From assembly GCA_963787645.1 (NCBI GenBank), contig CAWBDS010000011.1, forward strand, positions 558,001 to 622,000: DNA of 64,000 bases, given 5' to 3'. The notes under the pieces were generated by a model. That model was not told the DNA's origin. It did not search any database and saw nothing but the letters and a program-made list of their open reading frames with translations. Below are positions 1-11,100 of the stretch, one piece after another. A program made the position numbers and the translations under genes. The stretch is from Palsa-504 sp963787645. GTDB taxonomy: Bacteria; Actinomycetota; Actinomycetes; Streptosporangiales; Streptosporangiaceae. The first letter of the stretch is position 1, and each line of letters starts with the position of its first letter.

Positions 1-1
1 G

Positions 2-197
2 TGGCGGTGTTCTCCCAGGAGGGAGAGGCGAGGACGCAGCCGGGCTGGGACAGGACACCGGTGTTCAGCGGGTCCTCGAACACGAAGCCGTCCGAGGCGA
101 TGTTGCGGAACATCAGCCAGAACATGTACGGCGCGATCGTGGTCAGGTCCGACTGCGCGACCGCGGGCCGCACCTGGCTGTATTGCAATGTGCCCAT
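2..197 (-). CDS. Partial N-terminus of a GH15 (glucoamylase-like) glycoside hydrolase
   Basis: This is the 5' end of a gene running off the left edge on the minus strand, with ATG at 197 and about 65 codons visible. The peptide contains FRNIASDGFVFEDP and then LSQPGCVLASPS. That pattern resembles the N-terminal part of bacterial GH15 glucoamylase-like proteins, just ahead of their NWTRD-type region, which would lie outside the window. A purine-rich GGGAGAGG precedes the start. The family call rests on recalled motif similarity only, and the catalytic residues are not visible. Confidence 0.45.
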   Translation of the reverse strand, partial: MGTLQYSQVRPAVAQSDLTTIAPYMFWLMFRNIASDGFVFEDPLNTGVLSQPGCVLASPSWENTA

Positions 198-263
198 GTG
201 GAGAACTCGCCTCTCCCGTCGGTCATCGGAACGGGCTGAGCTTAGCGCTGGCCAGGCAGCCGC

Positions 264-1237
264 CTACCGAACGAAGACTTTCTCGTGGTGCCAGTCGAGG
301 TACTTGCGCCGGGGACGTTCGGCGTCGTCGGGGAGCAGGAGGGTGTCCAGGAGCGGCGGCCGACCGTAGTAATGCCGGGTGAGGTGATCGCCGCGGACCG
401 CGTTGGCCAGCGGCTGGGCGATATGGATCTTCAGGTCCGCGCTCACGGTCAGCATTCCGGTGTCGAAGGCTACGTCGTGGCTGGGGCAGGCGGCCAGGCC
501 GTTGCGCGGGTCCAGGCGCTCGGTGGCCGAGCTGTCCTTCCACGGCTTGATGTGGCCGGCTAGCAACATCCTCCTGGCCACGCCCGGGGATGGGTTCAAG
601 CCGCAGAAGACACAGCGGCGGCCGCAGTTGTTCAGCACATTCAGCGAATACGTGCTGTCCTACACGGGCCGCGGCCAGGATGATCCGTTCGGTGTCTTGC
701 TCGGGCAAGTCGCTGTTGGCGGCGCTGCGGATGATTTGATCCCTGAGGGCGTTCTCGAATACCGAGGTGCCGAGCTCTTCCTGGCCGAGGAGGGCGAACT
801 CGCCGCCGTCCTCGAGGTCGAGGAAATCGGGGAGGCGATCGCGGTCGATGCCTTCGGCGCGGGCGGCGTGCAGGAGCAGACGGTAGATATCGGTGAACCG
901 GGCGCTGTCCTCCCGGAACATAGGCCCCGGCCAGGATGTCCCACTTGCCGCCGTGCGAGCGGGAGCCGTCCAGATTGGCCATTTTGACGAGCACGCTCGA
1001 GGGAGGCCGTGAGAACAGCCTGGCCAGGTTGGGGACTGGTTCGGGCGCCTGGTGAGCGGTGGAACCGCCGAAACGCCGGTGGTTCACCAGGAATGAAGCC
1101 GCCAGGCACAATAGCGTCTCGACCGGCAGGAATGTGACCTGCCGCCCGGACGCGACCGGAGAGCGCTGTTTGAGCTCGCGGAATTGCTGCCGTGCCCCAC
1201 CCGCGGTCATCTCCAGGAAATCGGCGAGCTCCGCCAC
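264..1237 (-). pseudogene. HNH endonuclease, broken by two frameshifts
   Basis: One protein is spread over three minus-strand frames. It starts at GTG 1237 (MAELADFLEMTAGGARQ), shifts near 915 into a frame reading REDSARFTDIYRLLLHAARA, and shifts again near 655 into LNNCGRRCVFCGLNPSP...LLAGHIKPW...GLAACPSHDVAFD. The last part is a typical HNH nuclease C-terminus: a CxxC pair, the AGHIKPW histidine and the LCxxHD-like region used for metal binding. With the shifts repaired it would be about 320 residues. HNH nucleases of this kind are usually restriction-like or free-standing defence enzymes. It lies beside the helicase/Mod/Res island but on the opposite strand. Either decayed or affected by sequence errors. 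Confidence 0.75.
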
Positions 1238-1424
1238 ACGGGGAGACTACTCCTGGCCACCTTTCCCGAGGAAGTGCAGCTTATTGCACGGCGTATTTGC
1301 CCGACGCCCGTGCCGGGCCAGCAAATCGACGAGCCGTGTTCCGCCGATGAGAGTCAGTCGTTCCCGGCGGCAACTCTCGTTCCTCGGCCCGAACCCAACC
1401 TTGCCAGGTGATTGAGGTACTGAA

Positions 1425-1850
1425 CGGACCACGGTGCGAGCCTTGCAGGCGATCGCCATCCGGCGGGTGAGACGACTGGTCCAGCAGGTCGGAAGCGCCG
1501 CAGCGCAGCGAGTGCCGGGTCACCGGTCGCAGAAGGCGGTCACCGCCTCGTAGTTGCCGAGCACGGGGTAATAGACTATGTGCCCGCTCACCACAGCGGC
1601 CGTCCAGCGGCCCTGCTCAGACGTGGGTTGGTGTATGATCGTGATCGGCTTGAGCCAGAGGCGCCCGTTCCTGGATTCTGCGCAGCTATGGGTGAAGCCC
1701 AGGAAGTCGAACATCTCCGGCTTGCCGTGGCCCTGAGCTGCCCGGTTGCGGGCGGCGTGCTACCCGAACTCGATCAGCCGGGTTGCCGGGTGCAGTTCCA
1801 GTCTGAACTTCGTCAACCTGGTCCGGAACCGCTCGCGACCAGGCCCGCGC
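1425..1850 (-). pseudogene. Group II intron reverse transcriptase/maturase remnant
   Basis: Minus-strand translation gives RTRLTKFRLELHP, a stop, then HAARNRAAQGHGKPEMFDFLGFTHSC and PTSEQGRWTAAVVSGHIVYY, followed after another break by VTRHSLRC. These match in order the C-terminal RT/thumb (FxFLGFTH) and maturase X-domain motifs of bacterial group II intron ORFs. The catalytic YADD region and the rest of the RT are absent. Stop codons and frame changes show it is dead. The 3' end runs into a short copy of the ACCACGG/CCGTTC repeat near 1422-1435. No intron RNA domain V was recognised here, so this is a fragment and not a mobile intron. Confidence 0.7.
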
Positions 1851-2262
1851 TGGGCGTATCAGCCGCATCCGCCACGTCGGCCCGCACCTGCTGACGCCGC
1901 CTGCCACGAGCACGTATCCTGCTTGCCAGATAAGTGTCCTCTCCACTGGGCTAGTCATCACTCGACAGCAATCATCTTCCCAGGACAGAGCGGCACCTAT
2001 CGGCATCTACAGGTCACGTCACCGGCTTACTCATGGAATCGGGTCTGCCTCTGACGCGAGATCCGGGCCGGCGTTTCGCTTCTGGCGGATGCTGGAGTAA
2101 GGCATCATCAGGAGTGTACGAGTCTCGACAGGAGAAGCCCCGCCCACAAGATCGGTCCTCGCTGGTAGTTTCAGGCGAGTGAGGTCGATGCATCGGTCCG
2201 TAGCGGGGAAAGCCGCGGATGACGAGCCGTCGATCGATAAATGGTGACTAGCGGGGCGGCAA
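1851..2262. other. Intergenic region before the helicase operon
   Basis: No credible gene was found on either strand in these 412 bases. The last 40 bases upstream of the helicase start are the probable leader: a GCGGGGCGGC purine-rich stretch sits 2-11 bases ahead of ATG 2263. The promoter of the four-gene set probably lies here, but no clear -10/-35 pair could be assigned. Confidence 0.4.
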
Positions 2263-5200
2263 ATGAAGATCATCGACAACGTCAGCGAGCTGCTTGGCGA
2301 CGATCTCAAGGTAGAGATCACGCCGGGCTCCAAGGTGCGCATCGCCGCCTCGACGTTTTCGATCTTCGCTTTCGAGGCGCTGCGTAAGGAGCTGGAACAG
2401 GTCGGCGAGTTGGAGTTCATCTTCACCTCGCCTACGTTCGTGACGACCAAGGTCACGGACAAGCTCCGCAAGGAACGCCGCGAGTTCTTCATTCCCCCGG
2501 CCGATAGGACCGAGTCCAGCCTCTACGGCTCGGAATTCGAGGTTCGTCTGCGGAACAAGCTCACTCAGCGAGCGATCGCGAAGGAATGCGCCGACTGGGT
2601 GCGCCGCAAGGTAACATTCCGGTCGAACTCCACAGGCAACCCGATGCAACAGTTCGCGGTCGTAGACGACAAGGCTGCGTATATGCCGTTGCAAGGCTTC
2701 ACTACCGCAGATTTGGGTTACGAACGCGGCAACGCGGTCTCGAATATGGTCCACCGCATCGACGATGCCCCGATGACGGCGCAGTACATCCGGCTCTTTG
2801 ACCAGATCTGGAACAACCCCGCCCAGCTCGACGATGTCACAGAAGCGGTCTACGAGCACATCGCCAGCGTGTACGCCGAAAACTCACCGGCCCGGATCTA
2901 CTTCCTGATCCTCTACAACCTGTTCTCCGAGTTCCTTGATGACATCAGCGAGGACGTGCTGCCGAACGACCGCACAGGCTACCAGGATACCCAGGTCTGG
3001 CGGAGCCTCTACAACTTCCAGCGCGATGCCGCGACCGGAATCATCAACAAGCTGGAGACCTACAACGGCTGCATCCTGGCCGACAGCGTCGGCCTCGGTA
3101 AGACCTTCACCGCGCTGGCGGTAATCAAATACTACGAGCTGCGCAACAAATCCGTGCTAGTGCTCGCGCCGAAGAAGCTCGCGGAGAACTGGACCAACTA
3201 CAACGCGAACCTCATAACCAACATCTTCGCCCGCGATCGGTTCAATTACGACGTCCTCGCCCACACCGACCTCTCGCGCACCAATGGCGAGTCGATGGGG
3301 CTGCGGCTCGACAGGGTGAACTGGGGCAATTACGACCTGGTCGTCATCGACGAGTCGCACAATTTCCGCAACGCCGACTACGCTGAGGAAAAGGAGTCGC
3401 GCTACCAGCGGCTCATGCGCCGGGTGATCCGCGAAGGCGTGAAGACCAAGGTGCTCATGCTCTCGGCAACACCGGTCAACAACCGATTCAACGACCTGAA
3501 GAACCAGCTCCAGCTCGCGTACGAGGGCGAGTCGGTGAACCTTGCGCAACACCTGAACATCTCCACCACGGTCGAGAAGGTGTTCAGCGATGCCCAGCGC
3601 GTGTTCAATGAATGGTCCAAGCTCCCACCTGATGCACGGACAACGGACCAGATTCTGAAGATGCTCGACTTCGACTTCTTCGAGCTGCTCGACTCGGTCA
3701 CGATCGCGCGCTCCCGTAAGCACATCCAGGCCTTCTACGACACAACCGAAATCGGCGCATTCCCCGAGCGGCTGGCACCGAAGGCGATTCGTGAACCGCT
3801 GTCCGACCTGCCCAACGTCCCGACGTTCAACGAGATCTTCGAGCAACTCCAGATGCTCACACTGGCGGTCTACACCCCGCTGGCCTATGTGTTCCCGAGC
3901 CGGATCAGCAAGTACGAAGACCTCTACAACGTGCAGGGCGGTACGGCGCGGTCCAACCTCGGGCAGCGTGGTCGTGAGCAGGGACTAAAGAAGCTGATGA
4001 CCGCCAACCTACTCAAGCGCTTGGAGAGCTCAGTCGAGGCATTCCGACTCACCCTCGCAAAGATCGAGAGTGCCGTCGACAAGACGCTTGGCCGCCTCGG
4101 ATCGCGCACGGGTTCATTGACGGACCTCGACGTCGAGTTCGCCGACCTCGACGTTGACGACGAGGACGCCCTTAACGTCGAGGCTCTCTCATTTGGGGAG
4201 AAGATCAAGATCGACCTCGACGACATCGACATCGACTCCTGGCAACGCGACCTGTGGAACGACCGGGAAACCCTGCGCGAGCTGCTCGACGAGATGCACA
4301 GGGTCACCCCCGACCGCGATCTTAAGCTCCAAACGCTGAAGCGACTCATCGAGGACAAAGCCGCCAACCCCATCAACGCGGGAAACCGGAAGGCGTTGAT
4401 CTTCTCCGCGTTCGTCGACACCGCCGAGTACCTCTACCGCGAACTGGCACCCTCGCTGAGCGGGGCAAGACTTGAGACGGCGCTCATCACCGGCGGCGGG
4501 CACGCTGCGAAGACGACGTTGGGTACCGGATATGACTTCCAGCAGGTCCTCACGCTCTTCTCGCCAAAGTCGAAGCAACGCCACCTGACGATGCCAATGG
4601 AGACCGGCGAGCTCGACGTGCTGTTTGGCACTGACGTCATCAGCGAGGGCCAGAACCTTCAAGACTGCGACTATGTGGTCAACTACGACATTCACTGGAA
4701 CCCGGTGCGGATCATCCAGCGATTTGGCCGCATCGACCGCATCGGATCGACTAATGCACAGATCCAGCTCGTGAACTTTTGGCCCGACATCTCGCTGGAT
4801 GAGTACATTAACCTGAAGGAACGCGTCGAGAACCGCATGGTCATCGCTGACATTGCTGGTACCGCCGACGACAATGTACTCACGCTCGAAGGGAGCGAGG
4901 CAGCGTTCCGCAAGGAACAGCTCCGCAAGCTCCAAGACGAAGCCATCGAACTCGAGGACGTCCGCACCGGCGTCTCGATTACCGACCTCGGCCTCAACGA
5001 CTTTCGCATGGATCTGCTCGGCTATCTAAAAGAGTACGGCGACCTCGCCAGTGCGCCGAAGGGCTTGCACGCCGTTGTGCCCGCCGACCCCGCTAAGGGC
5101 CTGCGCCCTGGCGTGCTCTTCGCACTGAGGAACGTAAACTCCGACGAGACGATCAACCGCGGCAACCGCCTCCACCCATACTACCTTGTCTACCTCGATG

Positions 5201-5526
5201 AAGACGGTAGCGTCATTGCCGATCACACAGAAGTCAAGCACCTGCTCGACCTCGTCCGCGCTGGGTGTCGCCCCTACGACCAGCCGGTCACCGAAGTCAC
5301 CCGCGTCTTCAATGCCTCCACCAGTGATGGCGCCGACATGGCCAAGTACTCTGAGCTGCTCACGGCAGCGATCCGCTCCATGATCGACGTCACGGACGAG
5401 CGCGACCTCGACAGCCTCTTTACCGACGGACATACCACCGCCCTCACCCAGACGATCGCCGGCCTCAACGACTTCGAGCTGATCGCCTTCCTCGTCGTGG
5501 TCGACCCCGCGCGGGGGACCACATGA
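2263..5526 (+). CDS. SNF2-family (SF2) helicase of a type III-like defence operon
   Basis: A 1087-residue protein. Residues 1 to about 190 are an N-terminal module of the kind often called PLD-like in these helicases; it includes QQFAVVDDKAAYMPLQGFTT, but no classical HxK catalytic pair is visible, so nuclease activity is doubtful. The SF2 core follows: Walker A DSVGLGKT near residue 274-281, DESH near 363-366, LSATPVN near 400 and the C-terminal lobe with QRFGRIDRIGS near 819-829. It should be an ATP-dependent DNA translocase. The stop overlaps the next start (ATGA at 5523-5526), so it is translationally coupled to the DUF4391 gene, with Mod and Res after that. This arrangement suggests an anti-phage role; that is inference from context. 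Confidence 0.9.
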   Translation: MKIIDNVSELLGDDLKVEITPGSKVRIAASTFSIFAFEALRKELEQVGELEFIFTSPTFVTTKVTDKLRKERREFFIPPADRTESSLYGSEFEVRLRNKLTQRAIAKECADWVRRKVTFRSNSTGNPMQQFAVVDDKAAYMPLQGFTTADLGYERGNAVSNMVHRIDDAPMTAQYIRLFDQIWNNPAQLDDVTEAVYEHIASVYAENSPARIYFLILYNLFSEFLDDISEDVLPNDRTGYQDTQVWRSLYNFQRDAATGIINKLETYNGCILADSVGLGKTFTALAVIKYYELRNKSVLVLAPKKLAENWTNYNANLITNIFARDRFNYDVLAHTDLSRTNGESMGLRLDRVNWGNYDLVVIDESHNFRNADYAEEKESRYQRLMRRVIREGVKTKVLMLSATPVNNRFNDLKNQLQLAYEGESVNLAQHLNISTTVEKVFSDAQRVFNEWSKLPPDARTTDQILKMLDFDFFELLDSVTIARSRKHIQAFYDTTEIGAFPERLAPKAIREPLSDLPNVPTFNEIFEQLQMLTLAVYTPLAYVFPSRISKYEDLYNVQGGTARSNLGQRGREQGLKKLMTANLLKRLESSVEAFRLTLAKIESAVDKTLGRLGSRTGSLTDLDVEFADLDVDDEDALNVEALSFGEKIKIDLDDIDIDSWQRDLWNDRETLRELLDEMHRVTPDRDLKLQTLKRLIEDKAANPINAGNRKALIFSAFVDTAEYLYRELAPSLSGARLETALITGGGHAAKTTLGTGYDFQQVLTLFSPKSKQRHLTMPMETGELDVLFGTDVISEGQNLQDCDYVVNYDIHWNPVRIIQRFGRIDRIGSTNAQIQLVNFWPDISLDEYINLKERVENRMVIADIAGTADDNVLTLEGSEAAFRKEQLRKLQDEAIELEDVRTGVSITDLGLNDFRMDLLGYLKEYGDLASAPKGLHAVVPADPAKGLRPGVLFALRNVNSDETINRGNRLHPYYLVYLDEDGSVIADHTEVKHLLDLVRAGCRPYDQPVTEVTRVFNASTSDGADMAKYSELLTAAIRSMIDVTDERDLDSLFTDGHTTALTQTIAGLNDFELIAFLVVVDPARGTT

Positions 5527-6230
5527 CAGGACTTCTCTTTCGCTGGCCCCAGGCAGCCAAGTTCGGCCGGGTCGTCCCGAAAACCAAGTTCTATGAACAC
5601 GCCGCAATACCCGTTACTGTGCGCGAGAGGTTTGTCTCAGAGGTCCAGCGCATCATCTGGGCCTACAAGCTCGCCGAGACCACCATCAACCTGCCCGGTG
5701 CCACAGCGGCCCCCGAAATCCAGGTCTTCCAGATCGACGCGAAAGGCGACGACGTTAGCGAACCCGTCCTCACCGCGATCGACAAGGCCGTGAAGACGCC
5801 GATCATCTTCGAGGTCACCCGGGGAGAGGGCTCGGAGCGCCGCACCCGCATGACCGCGACCCATAAACTACTCAGCTCCGGTGCGCCGAAGCTCGGCGCT
5901 TACTACACGACCGAGTGGCATTCGGACGACGCCGAACGCCGACCTCTCCCGACCGCCATCAACCTGGGCGCCCTGTACACCACTCTCCTAGAATCCCTGA
6001 CCCCGTTGGCTGCGCGCCCAGGCGAAGAGATATCGGACGTGGCCGCAAGACTAGACATAGTGCGAAAGCTCGAACGTGAGGTCGCAACGTTGGAGCGGAA
6101 GATCCGAACCGAGCCACAGCTCAACCGCAAGGTCGAGCTTCGGCGCGCTTTGAAGACGAAACAAGTAACGCTCGCCGACCTGACGAGCCCAGCCCAAGCC
6201 CAAAGTCGGGCACGAAGAACTGAGGATTAG
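5523..6230 (+). CDS. DUF4391 domain protein
   Basis: A 235-residue protein starting in the ATGA overlap with the helicase gene. The sequence (LPGATAAPEIQVFQ, KTPIIFEVTR, LGAYYTTEW) fits DUF4391 proteins, a family repeatedly found between an SNF2-type helicase and a type III-like methyltransferase. The C-terminal third (about residues 165-225) is charged and helical, with repeated ERE/ERK patterns suggesting a coiled coil. The molecular role is unknown; a structural or specificity subunit coupling helicase and Mod is plausible. It is directly abutted by the Mod gene, whose GTG start at 6231 follows the TAG stop with no gap. Confidence 0.8.
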   Translation: MTGLLFRWPQAAKFGRVVPKTKFYEHAAIPVTVRERFVSEVQRIIWAYKLAETTINLPGATAAPEIQVFQIDAKGDDVSEPVLTAIDKAVKTPIIFEVTRGEGSERRTRMTATHKLLSSGAPKLGAYYTTEWHSDDAERRPLPTAINLGALYTTLLESLTPLAARPGEEISDVAARLDIVRKLEREVATLERKIRTEPQLNRKVELRRALKTKQVTLADLTSPAQAQSRARRTED

Positions 6231-8106
6231 GTGGAGAAACTGCGCATGACGTCGTCAGATCTTGTGGCAGCGAACATTGAGAAGATCTCCGAGCTGTTCC
6301 CTAACGTGGTTACGGAGTCCATCGATTCTAGTGGCAACCCAGTGAAGGCGATCGACTTTGATCTGTTGAGGCAGGAACTCTCCAACCACGTCGTCGAAGG
6401 ACCTCAGGAGCGATACCAGCTCGACTGGCCCGGTAAGCGTGCGGCTCTTTTCGCCGCAAACGCTCCCATCGCCAAGACCCTCCGCCCGATCAGGGGTGAG
6501 TCGGTGGAGTTCGATACCTCCAAGAACCTCTTCATCCAGGGCGACAACCTTGAAGCACTGAAACTCCTTCAGGAGCCCTATCTTGGCAAGGTAAAGCTCA
6601 TATATATCGATCCGCCCTATAACACCGGCGGAGATTTCATCTATGATGACGACTTTGCGGAGTCAGCCGATGACTATCTCGTGCGGTCTGGGCAGGTCGA
6701 CGCTCAGGGCATCCGACTCGTGGCGAATACTGATGCGAATGGACGGTTTCACTCCGACTGGTTGAGCATGATGTATCCGCGCCTGAAGCTGGCCCGGAAC
6801 CTATTGAGGGACGACGGCGTCATCTTCATTTCGATCGATGACAATGAGATTGACAATATCCGGAAGATATGTGCCGAGGTTTTCGGCGCCTCGAACTTTG
6901 TTGCGCAGATAATTTGGCAAAAGGTCTACTCGCCGAAAAACTCCGCTCGATGGTTCTCTGAGGACCATGACTACATCATTTGCTTCGCAAGGAACAAGGC
7001 GCTTTGGGCCCCCGAGCCGTTGGCCCGAACCGAAGCAATGGACGCTCGGTACAAGAATCCTGACAACGACCTGCGTGGTCCTTGGAAGGCCGTAGACATG
7101 TCCGCGCGAAACAGGTATGACGCAGGTGTCTACCCTGTAATCACTCCGGCTGGACGCGTAATCACAGGACCGCCAACGGGCCGATACTGGAGCATTTCCC
7201 AGCGAGCGTTTGAGGCGCTCAATGCCGACAACCGCATCTGGTGGGGGGCAAACGGTGACAACGCTCCGGCGGTGAAGCGCTTTCTGTCTGAAGTCGCTGT
7301 TGGACGCACTCCTCAGACTCTTTGGTTCTATGAAGAGGTCGGGCACACCCAGGATGCGAAGAAGACACTTCTGAAGTACGTGGTGTTCGAGCATACGGAG
7401 AATGTCCTGAATTCTGTCAAGCCAGTCGAGTTGATCCAGAGGGTGCTCCAACTGGCCAGCAACCCCGACCGCGAGGACATCGTTCTTGGATTTCTTTAGC
7501 GGTAGCGGCACTACGGCCCATGCAGTACTGAAGCAAAATGCCGAGGACGGCGGTAACCGGCATTTCATCGCGGTTCAGGTGGACGAGCCTTTGCCAACAC
7601 CCGAGGCGGAGTTTGATTCTATCCTCGGGATGAGCCTAATGCGACTCCGCAATGTGGCGAAAGAGATCTCTGAACAACCGGATATCACGAGTAGCTCTGA
7701 TCTTGGCTATCGGCTCCTAAGGGTCGACACCACCAACATGGTCGATGTAATGCGCACGCCCGACGAGACAGAGCAACAGACACTCTCGGGGCTCGAAGGC
7801 AGCGTGAAGCCGGGCCGCTCGGCCGAGGACTTGCTGTTCCAGGTGCTACTCGACTGGGGTCTGGAACTGACCATGCCGATAAGCGTGGAGAGGGTCGAGG
7901 GACACGAAGTCCTCATCGTCGAGGACGACACGCTCATCGCCTGCTTCGACACCAAATTGAGCCCTGAGCTGATTCGAGCCGTTGCGGAGCGTGGCCCTCT
8001 TCGCGCGGTTTTCCGTGATTCCGGGTTTGAATCGGACGATGCGCGAATCAACGCAGAGCAAATCTTCCGTGAGATCTCGCCCTCCACCGACGTGAAGGCG
8101 ATCTAA
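6231..8106 (+). pseudogene. mod: Type III-like DNA N6-adenine methyltransferase (Mod), one frameshift
   Basis: The first part (GTG 6231, or ATG 6246) has FIQGDNLEALKLLQEPY and the catalytic motif YIDPPYN near residues 125-131. It reaches a stop at 7497-7499. The other frame continues from about 7486 with DFFSGSGTTAHAVLKQN, the SAM-binding motif I of beta-class methyltransferases, and runs to 8106. Removing one G in CTTGGATTT near 7488 restores VLDFFSGSG, giving about 624 residues, normal for Mod. DPPY before FSGSG is the beta-class order, with the target recognition region between. As written the protein is truncated before its SAM site and would be inactive. A sequencing error is a serious alternative to true inactivation. 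Confidence 0.88.
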
Positions 8107-8111
8107 CGCGG

Positions 8112-11100
8112 ATGAAGCTCCAGTTCAAGGTCCAGCAGTTCCAGACCGACGCGGTCGACGCCGTCGTCGAAGTCTTCATGGGCCAACCGAGGCATGACGG
8201 GGTTTCCTACCGGATCGACCCGGGCAAACAGAGGCCGACCGCGACACCGACCCTGTTCGAAACAAGCGCAACCCTCGACTCGGGCCTGCGGAACGCCGAG
8301 ATCGCCCTGAGCCCGAAGCAGTTGCTAGACAACGTCCACCTTGTACAGCGGTCCCGTAACCTTCCATTCTCGAACGACATGAAGGACAGCAAGGCCGCGC
8401 CGGCCGCACCCAACCTGGACGTCGAGATGGAGACGGGCACCGGCAAGACCTACGTCTACATCAAGACGATCATGGAGCTGAACAAGCGCTACGGTTGGAG
8501 CAAGTTCATCGTTGTCGTGCCGTCGGTGGCTATCCGCGAGGGTGTGAAGAAGTCGTTCGACATGACAGCCGAGCACTTTCAACAGACGTACGGCACGAAG
8601 CCGCGGTCCTTCACCTACAGCTCGTCGCAACTCCACGAGCTGGAGCAGTTCAGCTCGGACGCAGGGGTCCAGGTGATGATCATCAACATCCAGGCGTTCA
8701 ATGCGACCGGCAAGGACCAGCGGCGTATCTATGACGTCTTGGACGACTTCCAGTCTCGCAAGCCCATTGACGTTATCAAGGCGAACCGGCCGATCGTCAT
8801 CATTGACGAGCCGCAGAAGATCGGTGCCGACAAGTCGCTGAAAGCGCTGGCCGAGTTCAACGCCCTCATGGTGCTGCGCTACTCGGCCACCCACAAGATC
8901 GAGCACACCAAGGTCCACCGCCTCGACGCACTCGATGCCTACAACCAGAGACTGGTCAAGAAGATCGCCGTCCGCGGTATCACGGTGAAGGGTCTGGCGG
9001 GCTCGACAGCGTACCTGTATCTCGACGCGATCGAGATCGCCAAGGGCGCCAAGCCGCGTGCTCGGGTCGAGATCGAGGTGAAGACAAAAGGCGGCCCGAT
9101 CAAGAGGCAAGTCAAGCGCTTCGACGTGGGCGCAAATCTGTATGACGTCTCCGGGGGCATCGAGGCCTACAGGGGCCTGTTCATCACCGACATCGACGCC
9201 ATCCGTGACGTTATCGAGCTGAGCAACGGTGATGTCGTAGTCGCCGGCCAGCTCGCCGACCGCGACGTGACCGTGGAGACCAAGCGGCGCATCCAGATCC
9301 GCGAAGTCATCCGCGCGCACCTCGACAAGGAGCGCGAACTCTTCGCACAGGACATCAAGGTTCTGTCGCTGTTTTTCATCGACGAGGTCGCGAAGTACCG
9401 CGACTACGACCGTGAAGACACCCTCGGCGACTACGCCCGCATCTTCGAGGAGGAGTACGCGACGACCGTCGAGGAGATCCTCGGGGAGCTGGAACTCGAC
9501 CCCGCCACTGCGGCCTACCAGTATGTACCTGCGCCGCGACGAGGTCCGAGCCGTACACCAGGGCTATTTTTCGATCGACAAGAAGACCAAGCGGCAGGTC
9601 GATCCAGTGGTATCCAGGCGCGGAGAGGAAGCGGGTCAGTCCACCGACGTCGATGCTTACGACCTGATCCTCAGGAACAAGGAACGACTGCTTTCGTTCG
9701 CTGAGCCGGTCCGGTTCATCTTTTCCCACTCCGCTCTACGCGAGGGCTGGGACAACCCGAACGTGTTCGTTATGGGCATGCTCAAGAAGAGCGACAACAG
9801 CGTCTCCCGGCGTCAGGAGATCGGCCGCGGCCTGCGCTTGGCTGTCGACCAGCACGGTGAGCGGATGGACAACCCTGTCACAGTGCACGACATCAACGAG
9901 CTGACCGTCGTCACCGACGAGTCCTACACCCACTTCGTCGCCGGGTTGCAGAAAGAGATCGCCGAGTCGCTTGCGGCTCGTCCGCGCAAGGCGAACGTCA
10001 AGTTCTTCATCGGCAAGACGATCCGCACCGAGTCCGGTGAGAGCCTCGTCGAGGAGAAACTCGCCACTGCCATCTACTTCCACCTCGTGCAGAACGGCTA
10101 TGTCGATGAGGAAGGTCAGGTCACGAGCAAGTACAAGGAGGACAAGGAGGCTGGCACGCTCGCACGCCCGACGTCCGAGGTGCTCAAGCCCGTGATCGAC
10201 TTCGTTTGGCCGCTGGTGGATTCGCTCTACATCGACCTGCCGGCGCCGACCGACGACCGCAAGCCGAAGAAGATTCCGCTCAACGAAGCGAACTTCGCGA
10301 AGAAGGAGTTCCAGGCCCTGTGGGGGCGGATCAACCACAAGGCCGTCTATCAGGTCGAGTTCGACTCCGCTGAGCTCGTCAGCAAGTGCGTACATGCGCT
10401 CGACAAGCACCTCAACGTCGCTGCAATGCAGTACGTCATCCAGGCAGGGCAGCAGCGTGACTCGCTAGAAGCCGACGACCTGACCAGCGGTGCCGGGTTC
10501 GACGTGGCGAGCACGGCGACCCACACCGAAACGGTGTCTGCCGGCTCCCAAGTCAAGTACGACCTTCTCGGTGAGATCACCGAGAAAACACAGCTCACCC
10601 GTCGGACTGCGGCAGCGATCCTTGGCATGGTCACGCAGGCGACGTTCGCCAAGTTCCGGCTCAACCCCGAGCAGTTCATCACCGAGGCCGCCCGGCTCAT
10701 CAACGAGCAGAAGGCCACCGTCATCGTCGAGCACTTGGCCTACGACGCGCTGGAGGACCGTTTCGACTCGGCGATCTTCACAGAGAATCAGACGAAACAG
10801 GACCTTACACATGCTGGCAGCAAGCTGACGAAACATATCTACGACTACGTCGTCACCGACTCCAAAGTCGAGCGTGCCTTCGTCACCGAACTCGACACCA
10901 GCAAGGAAGTCGCCGTCTACGCCAAGCTGCCCCGCGGCTTCTTCATCCCAACCCCGGTCGGCGATTACAACCCCGATTGGGCCATCGCTTTCACCGAGGG
11001 AAGCGTCAAGCACGTCTACTTCGTCGCCGAGACCAAGGGCTCGCTCTCGACCCTTCAACTCAAGGGAGTCGAGGACGCCAAGATCGAAAGCGCCCGTAAG

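Noticed and set aside
7480..7500. Phase-variable switch in Mod
   Set aside because: The frameshift site has no long homopolymer or short tandem repeat, so there is no visible slippage tract.
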